A stretch of DNA of 5,886 nt from Lysobacterales bacterium (GTDB lineage: Bacteria > Pseudomonadota > Gammaproteobacteria > Xanthomonadales > Xanthomonadaceae), in assembly GCA_015655035.1 (NCBI GenBank), contig JAATFS010000073.1:1-5886 (forward strand), in the 5' to 3' direction. The translations under genes were made by a program, and so were the position numbers. The notes below the pieces were generated by a model. That model was not told where the DNA came from. It ran no database searches and saw nothing but the letters and a program-made list of their open reading frames with translations. Every line of letters starts with the position of its first letter. The first letter of the stretch is position 1. Of this stretch, positions 1 to 5,886 are shown piece by piece.

Positions 1-811
1 CGAGGCCTTCGACGACCTGGATTGGCGCGAGGCGCCCAGCGCCAAGCTCGGTGACCTGTGCCGGGTCCACGACCGTGAACAAGTGGATCTGGTGCTGCAA
101 ACGCAGGTCGAAGCCCATCGCATGCTGGACGTGGACACGGTGATGTCGCCCGGTTCCGGCCCCGCGGCGCTGCGCGCGGCCGGGGCCGGCATCGCGGCGG
201 TGGACGCGGTGATGAATGGCGCCGACCCGACAGCGTTCTGCGTGGTGCGCCCGCCCGGGCACCATGCCACCGGCCAGACCTCGATGGGTTTCTGCCTGTT
301 CAACAACATCGCCGTGGCCGCCGCCCATGCCCGCGACCAGCATGGGCTGGAACGCATCGCCATCGTCGATTTCGACGTCCACCACGGCAACGGCACCCAG
401 GCGATCTTCGAGCGCGACCCGGCCGTGCAGTACCTGAGCAGCCACGAGTCCGGGCTCTATCCCTATTCGGGCGGGGTGTACGAGCGCGGGGTCGGCAACA
501 TCCACAATGTGCTGCTGCCCCCGGGCAGCGGGGGCTTCCGCTTCCGTAACACCTGGGCCGATCAGCTGTTGCCGCTGATCGACGGGTTCCGTCCGCAATT
601 GCTGTTGATTTCCGCCGGCTTCGACGCGCACCTGCGCGACCCGCAGGCCAACCTGATGCTGGACGCGGAGGATTTCGGCTGGCTGACCGCGCAGCTGCGG
701 CTGCTCGCGGAACGCCATTCGGCCGGCCGGATAGTGTCCTCGCTGGAAGGCGGCTACGACCTGCAAGCCCTGCGCGAATGCGCCGTGGCCCATGTCGATG
801 CGCTGCGTTGA
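1..811 (+). CDS. Histone deacetylase family protein (zinc amidohydrolase), 5'-truncated by window edge
   Basis: This is the C-terminal 269 residues of an HDAC/AcuC/AphA-fold deacetylase, read in frame from base 2; the start and roughly the first 30-50 residues lie outside the window. The family hydrolyses acetyl-amide bonds (acetyl-lysine, acetylpolyamines or similar) in the cytoplasm. All catalytic landmarks are visible: the His-His dyad in RPPGHHA (bases 260-265), the DFDVHHGNGT block (from base 368), whose second Asp and following His bind zinc, the third zinc ligand Asp in SAGFDAH (623-625), and the transition-state Tyr in LEGGYDL (755-757). The GHHATGQTSMGFCLFNN stretch and the SAGFDAH..DP form resemble class II and bacterial HDAH-type enzymes more than class I. 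The GTG at 83 is an internal codon, because conserved-looking sequence continues upstream in frame. No signal peptide can be judged. The enzyme looks active; its substrate cannot be inferred. Stop is TGA at 809. Confidence 0.93.
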   Translation, partial: EAFDDLDWREAPSAKLGDLCRVHDREQVDLVLQTQVEAHRMLDVDTVMSPGSGPAALRAAGAGIAAVDAVMNGADPTAFCVVRPPGHHATGQTSMGFCLFNNIAVAAAHARDQHGLERIAIVDFDVHHGNGTQAIFERDPAVQYLSSHESGLYPYSGGVYERGVGNIHNVLLPPGSGGFRFRNTWADQLLPLIDGFRPQLLLISAGFDAHLRDPQANLMLDAEDFGWLTAQLRLLAERHSAGRIVSSLEGGYDLQALRECAVAHVDALR

Positions 812-916
812 GCCAGACCCGGCATGAACCTTGACCGCACCGGATGGGGCGTCTTCATTGCCCACATGCGGGGTATGGGGCAAGCTAAACGCCATTTTCC
901 CGTTCGACCCAAACGC
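812..916 (+). other. Short deacetylase-lptD intergenic leader, probably untranslated
   Basis: These 105 bases are open in the lptD frame from an ATG at 824, but look non-coding. 12 of the 31 codons between 824 and 916 end in A or T, against a strong G/C third-position bias in the body of lptD. The peptide they would encode contains no recognisable LptD sequence and would sit in front of a clean signal peptide. The region probably carries the 5' untranslated leader, and perhaps a promoter, of lptD. I found no convincing promoter: TTGACC at 831-836 resembles a -35 box, but no good -10 lies at the right distance. No intrinsic terminator for the deacetylase gene is visible. Confidence 0.5.
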
Positions 917-3313
917 GTGCGCCGAGCTCTTCGACTGTTGCCCCTGCCTTTGAGCATCGCCATCTGCCTGCCGGCAATGGCCGCCGAAAAGCCCCTCAAT
1001 TGGGGGCTGTGCCCGGCCACCGAGCCGTTGCCCGGTTTCGCCGAGGCGCCCCCGGCCGACCCCAAGGCGGCCGAAATCCGCCAGCAGTTGCCCACCGATA
1101 TCGAAGGTGACCAGCTCTCGGGCACCAGCACCACGCCGCAGTACCAAGGCAATGTCGCGCTCAAGCGCGGCGACCAGTTCCTGGGCGCCGACAACCTGCG
1201 CATGGACACCGAGACCGGCAACTACATTGCCGAAGGCCACGTCCGCTACCAGGACAGCTCGATCCGCATGGTCGCCGAGCGCGCCGAGGGCAACCAGGAC
1301 AGCGATAGCCACAAGGTCACCAACATCAAATACCAGTTGGTGGACCGGCGCGGCAACGGCGGCGCCGATTCAGTCGACCTGCAAGGCTCGGTCGGGCAGA
1401 TGCATCGCTCGACCTACACCACCTGCGATCCGTCGCAGCCGATCTGGCGGCTGCGCGCTCCCGAGATCGACGTCGACAACGAAGAAGGCTTCGGCACCGC
1501 CCGCAACGCGGTACTGCAGATCGGCAAGATCCCGGTGCTGTACATGCCGTGGTTCAAGTTCCCGATCGACGATCGCCGCCAGACCGGCTTGCTCTATCCG
1601 GAATTCGGCTTGTCCGGCCGTAATGGCTTCGACTACACCCAGCCGATCTACCTGAACCTGGCGCCGAACTACGACGCAACGCTGTTCCCGCGCTACCTGT
1701 CCAAGCGCGGCTTCATGTTCGGTGCTGAGTTCCGCTACCTGTACGAGGGCGGCAAGGGCATCCTGAGCGGCACCTACCTGCCCAGCGACAAGCTGCGCGA
1801 CAAGGATCGCGGCAGCTTCCAGTACAGCGGCTACCACAACATCAACGACCACTGGCAGGCACGCAGCAGCCTGTCCTGGGTCAGCGATACCCGCTACGTG
1901 GAAGATTTCTCCAGCCGCCTCAACGGCCTGGCCTCGGCTTCCAGCATCCAGAGCACGATCGGCGTCTACGGCACCGGCGAGACCTGGACCGCCGGCATCA
2001 TGGCCGACCATTGGCAGCTGACCGACTACACCCTGGACGAGACAGCGCTGGCCTACGACCGCCTGCCACGGGTGTACTTCAACTGGGACAAGCCGTTCGG
2101 CCGCTTCTTCGAGGCTGGCATATATGCCGAAGCCGTACGCTTCTCCCACAAGGACGCCTACGAGGTCGGCTACGGCGAAGACAGCGACGGCAACCTCGAG
2201 TACTACCGCACCAATACGCTGAAGCAGCGCTATTACGGTGGCTCGCGCCTGGACCTCAAGCCCTGGGTGTCGATGCCGCTGTCCGGCGCGGCCTGGTACG
2301 TGACCCCGACGCTGGCTTACCGCTACACCGCCTACCAACTGGATGCAGGCCTGGCCAACCAGTTGAACGGCGACCGCAGTCCCTCGCGCAGCATGCCGAT
2401 CGCCTCACTCGATGCCGGCCTGTATTTCGACCGCGAGACCACGGTGTTCGGCACCGAGTACCTAAACACGCTGGAACCGCGCCTCTACTACCTGTATGCG
2501 CCCTACCGCGACCAGAGCGACCTGCCGCTGTTCGATACCCGCGCCTTCACCTTCAGCTGGGGCCAGTTGTTCCGCGACAGCCGCTACACCGGCGCCGACC
2601 GCCAGAACGACGCCAACCAGCTCACCGTGGCGCTGACCTCGCGCTGGCTGCGCCAGGCCGACGGCCGCGAGAAGCTGTCGCTGAGCGCCGGGCAGATCCT
2701 GTACTTCCAGGACTCGCTGGTCACCCTCAACAACGGCACCGAGCAGAGGGTCGACCAGGGCAAGTCCGCCTGGGTCGCCGATGCCAGCTACATGATCAAT
2801 GACCGCTGGAGCCTGGGTGCCACCTACCAGTGGAATCCGGACTACCGGCGCGAGGACCTGGCCAGCTTCCGCACCCGCTACCTGCTCAAGGACGACGGCA
2901 TCATCAACCTGGCCTACCGTTACCGGCGCAACGCGTCCGACGGCAGCGACCAGCTTGAACAGGCCGACTTCTCGTTCCTGTACCCGATCAACCCCACCTG
3001 GAGCGTGGTCGGCCGCTATTACTACTCGCTGATGGAAAGCAAGCCGCTGGAAATGATCGGCGGCGTGCAATGGGACAGCTGCTGCCTGGCAGTGCGTGCG
3101 CTGATGCGCCGCTACGTCCGCAACCGCGACGGCGAGATGGACAACTCCTTCCAGCTGGAGTTCGTGCTCAAGGGCCTGAGCTCGCTTGGCCAGAACACAG
3201 ACCGCACCTTGCGCCGTGCTATTCTCGGCTATTACCGCGACGACCTGTACCTGGTCCCGCCCAGCAACACCACGACCGATCCGGACGACTACGATCCGAA
3301 CATGATTCCATGA
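917..3313 (+). CDS. lptD: LPS-assembly protein LptD (outer-membrane LPS translocon barrel)
   Basis: LptD (Imp/OstA) forms, with lipoprotein LptE, the outer-membrane complex that inserts lipopolysaccharide into the outer leaflet. From the preferred GTG start the protein has 798 residues (E. coli 784). A signal peptide spans about residues 1-23 (basic RRALR, hydrophobic core, AMA cleavage site). An OstA-like periplasmic domain covers about 58-205, and the C-terminal beta-barrel starts near the YMPWFKFPIDDRRQTG motif (209-224), whose prolines match the family's lateral-gate region. The four cysteines of the essential inter-domain disulfide network are present at 32, 170, 722 and 723, close to E. 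coli 31, 173, 724 and 725. The GTG is preferred because it yields this signal peptide directly, although no clear ribosome-binding site precedes it. ATG 824 would add 31 unlikely residues and cannot be excluded. The stop overlaps the surA start. LptD is essential in most Gram-negatives. Confidence 0.96.
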   Translation: MRRALRLLPLPLSIAICLPAMAAEKPLNWGLCPATEPLPGFAEAPPADPKAAEIRQQLPTDIEGDQLSGTSTTPQYQGNVALKRGDQFLGADNLRMDTETGNYIAEGHVRYQDSSIRMVAERAEGNQDSDSHKVTNIKYQLVDRRGNGGADSVDLQGSVGQMHRSTYTTCDPSQPIWRLRAPEIDVDNEEGFGTARNAVLQIGKIPVLYMPWFKFPIDDRRQTGLLYPEFGLSGRNGFDYTQPIYLNLAPNYDATLFPRYLSKRGFMFGAEFRYLYEGGKGILSGTYLPSDKLRDKDRGSFQYSGYHNINDHWQARSSLSWVSDTRYVEDFSSRLNGLASASSIQSTIGVYGTGETWTAGIMADHWQLTDYTLDETALAYDRLPRVYFNWDKPFGRFFEAGIYAEAVRFSHKDAYEVGYGEDSDGNLEYYRTNTLKQRYYGGSRLDLKPWVSMPLSGAAWYVTPTLAYRYTAYQLDAGLANQLNGDRSPSRSMPIASLDAGLYFDRETTVFGTEYLNTLEPRLYYLYAPYRDQSDLPLFDTRAFTFSWGQLFRDSRYTGADRQNDANQLTVALTSRWLRQADGREKLSLSAGQILYFQDSLVTLNNGTEQRVDQGKSAWVADASYMINDRWSLGATYQWNPDYRREDLASFRTRYLLKDDGIINLAYRYRRNASDGSDQLEQADFSFLYPINPTWSVVGRYYYSLMESKPLEMIGGVQWDSCCLAVRALMRRYVRNRDGEMDNSFQLEFVLKGLSSLGQNTDRTLRRAILGYYRDDLYLVPPSNTTTDPDDYDPNMIP

Positions 3314-4692
3314 CCAAGCCCCTATCCGTTCTACTCTCCTCGCTGCTGGCCGTGTCCAGCGTGATCGCGCCGGTTGCCTCGGCACAGCAGGCCCAGCCGC
3401 TGGACCGCATTGCCGCCATCGTCGACGAGGACGTGGTGCTGCAAAGCGAACTCGACCGCGCCGTGCGCAACGTCAAGACCCAGTACGCCGGCCGCGACAA
3501 CCAGTTGCCGCCGGACGACGTGTTGCAGCGCCAGGTGCTGGAGCGCCTGATCCTGGTCAAGTTGCAGGTGGCCCGCGCCGAAGGCAGCGGCATCCGCGTC
3601 ACCGACGAGGAATTGAACCGCGCCATCGCCAGCATCGCCCAGCAGAACGGCACCACGGTCGAAGGCCTGGGCCAGAAGCTGGCCGCCGATGGCATGGCCT
3701 ATGCCGATTTCCGCGCATCGGTGCGCGACGAGATCATCGTGCAGCGCCTGCGCCAGAGCTTTGCGCAGAGCCGCATCAGCGTCAGCGAAGGTGAAGTGGA
3801 TACCGCGCTGGCACAGCAGGCCACCACCGGCGCCCAGTATCACCTGGCGCACATCCTGGTCGGCCTGCCGGAAGGTGCCACCGCCGAACAGATCGCCACC
3901 GGCCAGAGCAAGGTCGACGGGGTCAAGAAGCTGATCGACAAGGGCGAGCTGGACTTCTCGGCCGCTGCGGTCCGTTATTCGGACAGCCCGAACGCACTGG
4001 AAGGCGGCGACCTCGGCTGGCGCAGCCTGGACGAGATCCCGAACGCGTTCGCCCAGCTGATCCGCGACCTGAAGCCCGGCCAGGTCGTCGGCCCGCTGCG
4101 CGGCCCCAGCGGCTTCCAGCTGCTGAAGCTGGTCGAAGTGCGCGACAGCACCGCGTCGTCGGCCCAGAACCTGGTCACCGAGTACAACGCGCGTCATGTC
4201 CTGATCCGTATTACCGACGCCCAGCCCGATGCCGCCGCGAAGGCCAAGATCGACACCTTGCGCGCGCGCATCGTCGGCGGTGCCGAGTTCACGGAAGTGG
4301 CCCGCGAGTCCTCCGAGGACGCCAACAGCCGTGGCCAGGGCGGCGACCTGGGCTGGTTCCCGGCCGACGCCTTCGGGCCAGACTTCGGCCGCCAGGTCGA
4401 AGGGCTCACCGACGGGGCGGTTTCCGAGCCGTTCCGTACCGATGCCGGGTGGCACATCGTCCAGCGCGTCGCCTCGCGCCAGACCGATGTCACCAGCCAG
4501 AACCAGCGTGCCCAGATCCGCGAGACCATCGGCCGTCGCAAGCTGGAGGAAGAGTACAACCGCTTCCTGCAGGAATTGCGTGGCGAGGCCTTCGTCAGCC
4601 TGCGCAGCGGCGATCGTGCCGACGGCAACGCTTCGGCCACGCCGGCCGCGGCGCCTGCGGCGGCTCCCGCCGAGCCGCCGACCAAGCCCTGA
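3310..4692 (+). CDS. surA: Periplasmic chaperone and peptidyl-prolyl isomerase SurA
   Basis: SurA escorts unfolded outer-membrane proteins, including LptD, through the periplasm to BAM. The protein has 460 residues. A signal peptide ends at about residue 25 (ASA before QQAQ). The chaperone N domain covers about 30-170 (LDRIAAIVDEDVVLQSELD is typical). Parvulin P1 lies at about 174-280 (YHLAHILV to FQLLKLVEV) and P2 at about 292-390 (ARHVLIRI to GWHIVQRV). The C-terminal helix (RKLEEEYNRFLQELR) completes the chaperone core near residue 432. A Pro/Ala-rich tail, about 433-460, extends past the 428-residue E. coli length. P2 keeps both parvulin histidines (296, 382) and GGDLGWF; P1 has Gln at 270 where E. 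coli has His. ATG 3310 overlaps the lptD stop (ATGA), suggesting translational coupling. The frame is open upstream inside lptD, but the signal peptide fixes the start here. Confidence 0.96.
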   Translation: MTKPLSVLLSSLLAVSSVIAPVASAQQAQPLDRIAAIVDEDVVLQSELDRAVRNVKTQYAGRDNQLPPDDVLQRQVLERLILVKLQVARAEGSGIRVTDEELNRAIASIAQQNGTTVEGLGQKLAADGMAYADFRASVRDEIIVQRLRQSFAQSRISVSEGEVDTALAQQATTGAQYHLAHILVGLPEGATAEQIATGQSKVDGVKKLIDKGELDFSAAAVRYSDSPNALEGGDLGWRSLDEIPNAFAQLIRDLKPGQVVGPLRGPSGFQLLKLVEVRDSTASSAQNLVTEYNARHVLIRITDAQPDAAAKAKIDTLRARIVGGAEFTEVARESSEDANSRGQGGDLGWFPADAFGPDFGRQVEGLTDGAVSEPFRTDAGWHIVQRVASRQTDVTSQNQRAQIRETIGRRKLEEEYNRFLQELRGEAFVSLRSGDRADGNASATPAAAPAAAPAEPPTKP

Positions 4693-4696
4693 TCCA

Positions 4697-5680
4697 ATGC
4701 GTCCCACGCTCGCGCTCGTACCGGGCGAGCCGGCCGGCATCGGCCCAGAACTCTGCGTGCGGCTGGCCCAACAGCCGCGCGCCGATTGCCAGCTGATCGC
4801 CTACGCCGACCCGGACACCTTGCACAGCGCCGCCCAGGCGCTGTCGTTGCCTCTGCGCCTGCTCGAACCGGGGCAGCACGCCCAGGCCGCCGGCGATCTG
4901 CCGCTGCACCCGATCGCCCAGCGCGTTCCCAGCCGTTTCGGCCATCCCGATCCCGCCAATGCGGTCGCGGTGATCCGTGCGCTGCACGCGGCGGCCGGTG
5001 CCTGCCTGGAAGGCCGACTGGATGGCATCGTCACCGGCCCGGTGCACAAGGCCGTCATCAACGCCGGCGGCATCCCCTATACCGGTACCACCGAACTGCT
5101 GGCCGAGCAGGCCGGCTGCAAGGTCGTGATGATGCTGGCCAACAGCATCGTGCGGGTCGCACTGGTCACCACCCACTTGCCGCTGCGCGCGGTCGCCGAC
5201 GCCATCAGCGCGGACAGCGTCACCGGCTGCCTGCGCATCACCGAGGCGGCAATGCGGCGCGAATTCGGCCTGGCCTCGCCCCGGATCGCGGTACTCGGCC
5301 TCAACCCGCACGCGGGCGAGGAGGGACACCTGGGCCGCGAGGAACTGGACATCATCATTCCCGCGCTGGACGCGCTGCGCGCCGAAGGCATGCAGCTGAT
5401 TGGCCCGCTGCCGGCCGATACCGCGTTCCTGCCGCAAAAACTGCGCAGCTTCGACGCCGTAGTGGCGATGTATCACGACCAGGGCCTGCCGGTGCTCAAG
5501 TACAGCGGCTTCGAACAGGCGGTCAACATCACACTGGGCCTGCCCTATCCCCGCGTGGCGGTAGACCATGGCACTGCGCTGGAGCTGGCCGGCAGCGGCC
5601 AGGCCGACCCGTCCAGTCTGTTCGAGGCAGTCCGCCAGTGCGCGCGGATGGCCACGCTGCGGCAGCGGCAGCGCGCCTAG
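4697..5680 (+). CDS. pdxA: 4-hydroxythreonine-4-phosphate dehydrogenase PdxA
   Basis: PdxA oxidises 4-phosphohydroxy-L-threonine with NAD(P), and the product decarboxylates to 3-amino-2-oxopropyl phosphate, which PdxJ uses to make pyridoxine 5'-phosphate in the DXP-dependent vitamin B6 pathway. It is a cytoplasmic, metal-dependent dimer. The 327-residue length matches E. coli (329). Visible motifs are GEPAGIGPEL near the N-terminus, TGPVHKAVINAGGI, VTTHLPLR, GLNPHAGEEGHLG, MYHDQGLPVLKY and VDHGTALELAG. The metal-binding histidines are H160, H205 and H260, with spacing identical to E. coli H166/H211/H266. One substrate-site residue differs: the usual GHTE is GTTE here (Thr131, codon 5087-5089). 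The ATG lies 4 nt after the surA stop, with no strong Shine-Dalgarno, so reinitiation or coupling from surA is likely. The frame is open upstream inside surA, but homology starts at this ATG. Stop is TAG. Confidence 0.96.
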   Translation: MRPTLALVPGEPAGIGPELCVRLAQQPRADCQLIAYADPDTLHSAAQALSLPLRLLEPGQHAQAAGDLPLHPIAQRVPSRFGHPDPANAVAVIRALHAAAGACLEGRLDGIVTGPVHKAVINAGGIPYTGTTELLAEQAGCKVVMMLANSIVRVALVTTHLPLRAVADAISADSVTGCLRITEAAMRREFGLASPRIAVLGLNPHAGEEGHLGREELDIIIPALDALRAEGMQLIGPLPADTAFLPQKLRSFDAVVAMYHDQGLPVLKYSGFEQAVNITLGLPYPRVAVDHGTALELAGSGQADPSSLFEAVRQCARMATLRQRQRA

Positions 5681-5682
5681 GG

Positions 5683-5703
5683 CGGGAGCGACGCCGGTCC
5701 CGA
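5683..5703. repeat. Possible degenerate REP-like palindrome
   Basis: The segment begins CGGGAGCGACG and returns as GTCCCGA. It can fold as GCGAC (5688-5692) against GTCCC (5697-5701) with one mismatch, or as CGGGA (5683-5687) against TCCCG (5698-5702) with a 10-nt loop. From memory it resembles short extragenic palindromes of the GGGAGCGACG...GTCGCGA type common in Xanthomonadaceae genomes. Only one imperfect copy is present, so this is a weak inference. Confidence 0.25.
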
Positions 5704-5795
5704 AACGGCTTGCGGGCCTAGCGTCCGGGCCCACTCCGCTGCCACGGCCACGCAATCAAGTACATCCGGGCATCGGGCCGCGCCGCCGCTGCGGG

Positions 5796-5801
5796 TAAAC
5801 T
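5796..5801 (+). promoter_or_regulatory. Candidate -10 box for a leaderless rsmA transcript
   Basis: TAAACT fits the loose TANNNT -10 pattern reported for xanthomonads and lies 6 nt before the rsmA ATG at 5808, so transcription would start at or next to the A of the ATG. The only purine run upstream (GCGGG, 5791-5795) is 12 nt from the ATG, too far for a good ribosome-binding site. No recognisable -35 box is present at 16-18 bp spacing. This would give rsmA its own promoter in addition to read-through from pdxA. Confidence 0.3.
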
Positions 5802-5807
5802 GTGGCG

Positions 5808-5886
5808 ATGAATCATTCCTCGTTCTTCAGCGCCCCGGCAAAGAAATCGCTGGGCCAGCACTTCCTGGCCGACCGCCACTACATCG
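5808..5886 (+). CDS. rsmA: 16S rRNA (adenine(1518)-N6/adenine(1519)-N6)-dimethyltransferase RsmA, 3'-truncated by window edge
   Basis: Only the first 26 codons are present; the gene runs off the right edge. RsmA (KsgA) dimethylates two adjacent adenines in the 3'-terminal hairpin of 16S rRNA late in small-subunit assembly, using S-adenosylmethionine. The visible N-terminus ends in AKKSLGQHFLADRHYI, the hallmark K-x-x-x-GQ-x-FL-x-D segment that precedes the SAM-binding motif I. Position after pdxA agrees with the classic surA-pdxA-rsmA order, and apaG and apaH would be expected beyond the edge. The ATG at 5808 is the natural start, since the family motif begins only about 10 residues in. Unlike in E. 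coli, a 127-bp gap separates it from pdxA. Loss of this enzyme in other bacteria gives kasugamycin resistance. Confidence 0.9.
   Translation, partial: MNHSSFFSAPAKKSLGQHFLADRHYI

Larger units (their letters stand above)
5681..5807 (+). other. pdxA-rsmA intergenic gap
   Basis: These 127 bases separate two genes that overlap or abut in E. coli. There is no credible ORF of its own. It holds a weak palindrome just after the pdxA stop, a second small hairpin (GGGCC at 5714-5718 pairing with GGCCC at 5728-5732, 9-nt loop), and a TAAACT box next to the rsmA start. Neither hairpin is followed by a T-run, so I see no intrinsic terminator, and read-through from pdxA remains possible. Confidence 0.6.

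Noticed and set aside
831..859. A possible sigma-70 promoter for lptD: TTGACC (831-836) with TTCATT 17 bp on
   Set aside because: The -10 matches only 3 of 6 positions and lacks the critical second A. I also looked for a sigma-E type GAACTT/TCTGA pair; GAACCT at 826 has no -10 partner at a normal spacing.
1370..2338. Minus-strand frame of 322 codons opposite lptD, and a similar one at 2462-3385
   Set aside because: Both lie within lptD, are Ala/Val/Gln-rich without a recognisable domain, and are shadow frames.
3070..3309. An 80-codon upstream extension of the surA frame inside lptD
   Set aside because: lptD is clearly coding there (it includes the conserved Cys-Cys pair), and the SurA signal peptide begins exactly at ATG 3310.
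4229..4696. An upstream extension of the pdxA frame inside surA
   Set aside because: The extension is Arg/Pro/Ser-rich shadow of surA P2; PdxA homology starts at MRPTLALVPGEPAG.
3331..4740. A 469-codon reading frame on the minus strand opposite surA
   Set aside because: It covers nearly all of surA, gives low-complexity Gly/Arg/Ala/Val-rich protein with no recognisable motif, and is the expected antisense shadow of a GC-rich gene.
5683..5740. An intrinsic terminator after pdxA
   Set aside because: Hairpins are short or imperfect and neither is followed by a T-run.
4595..5755. A 386-codon minus-strand frame opposite pdxA
   Set aside because: It is opposite a well-conserved gene, has no domain motif and Arg/Gly/Gln-rich composition, and is best explained by high third-position GC.
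1..5886. A novel defence, mobile or biosynthetic system
   Set aside because: Every gene is a recognised housekeeping or common enzyme family, in a gene order largely conserved with other Gammaproteobacteria; no composition break, integrase, transposase or repeat array is seen.

Overview
This is a GC-rich (roughly two thirds G+C) bacterial window. The LptD, SurA, PdxA and RsmA sequences match gammaproteobacterial forms of the Xanthomonadaceae/Lysobacteraceae type (Xanthomonas, Stenotrophomonas, Lysobacter, Luteimonas, Pseudoxanthomonas). I base this on recalled family sequences, not a search, and the genus cannot be fixed from the window. All genes lie on the + strand and coding density is very high.

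Layout: (1) bases 1-811, the 3' part of a zinc-dependent histone-deacetylase-family amidohydrolase, cut by the left edge; (2) bases 812-916, a short leader that looks non-coding although it is open in the lptD frame; (3) lptD (917-3313, GTG start preferred, ATG at 824 possible), the outer-membrane LPS translocon barrel; (4) surA (3310-4692), a periplasmic chaperone whose ATG overlaps the lptD stop; (5) pdxA (4697-5680), a vitamin B6 biosynthesis dehydrogenase starting 4 nt after surA; (6) a 127-bp gap holding a weak REP-like palindrome and a possible leaderless promoter; (7) the first 26 codons of rsmA (ksgA), cut by the right edge.

lptD-surA-pdxA-rsmA is the classic gammaproteobacterial cluster, followed in E. 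coli by apaG-apaH. LptD and SurA are functionally linked, because SurA is the main periplasmic chaperone delivering LptD to the BAM complex, and here the two are probably translationally coupled. PdxA (pyridoxal phosphate synthesis) and RsmA (16S rRNA dimethylation) are housekeeping passengers of the operon. The deacetylase is the lineage-specific neighbour.

I find no mobile element, CRISPR array, RNA gene or new defence-type system. The points worth a second look are modest: a His-to-Thr change in the PdxA active-site region, loss of a conserved His in the first SurA parvulin domain, the lptD start, the lptD/surA overlap, the pdxA-rsmA gap signals and the deacetylase neighbour.
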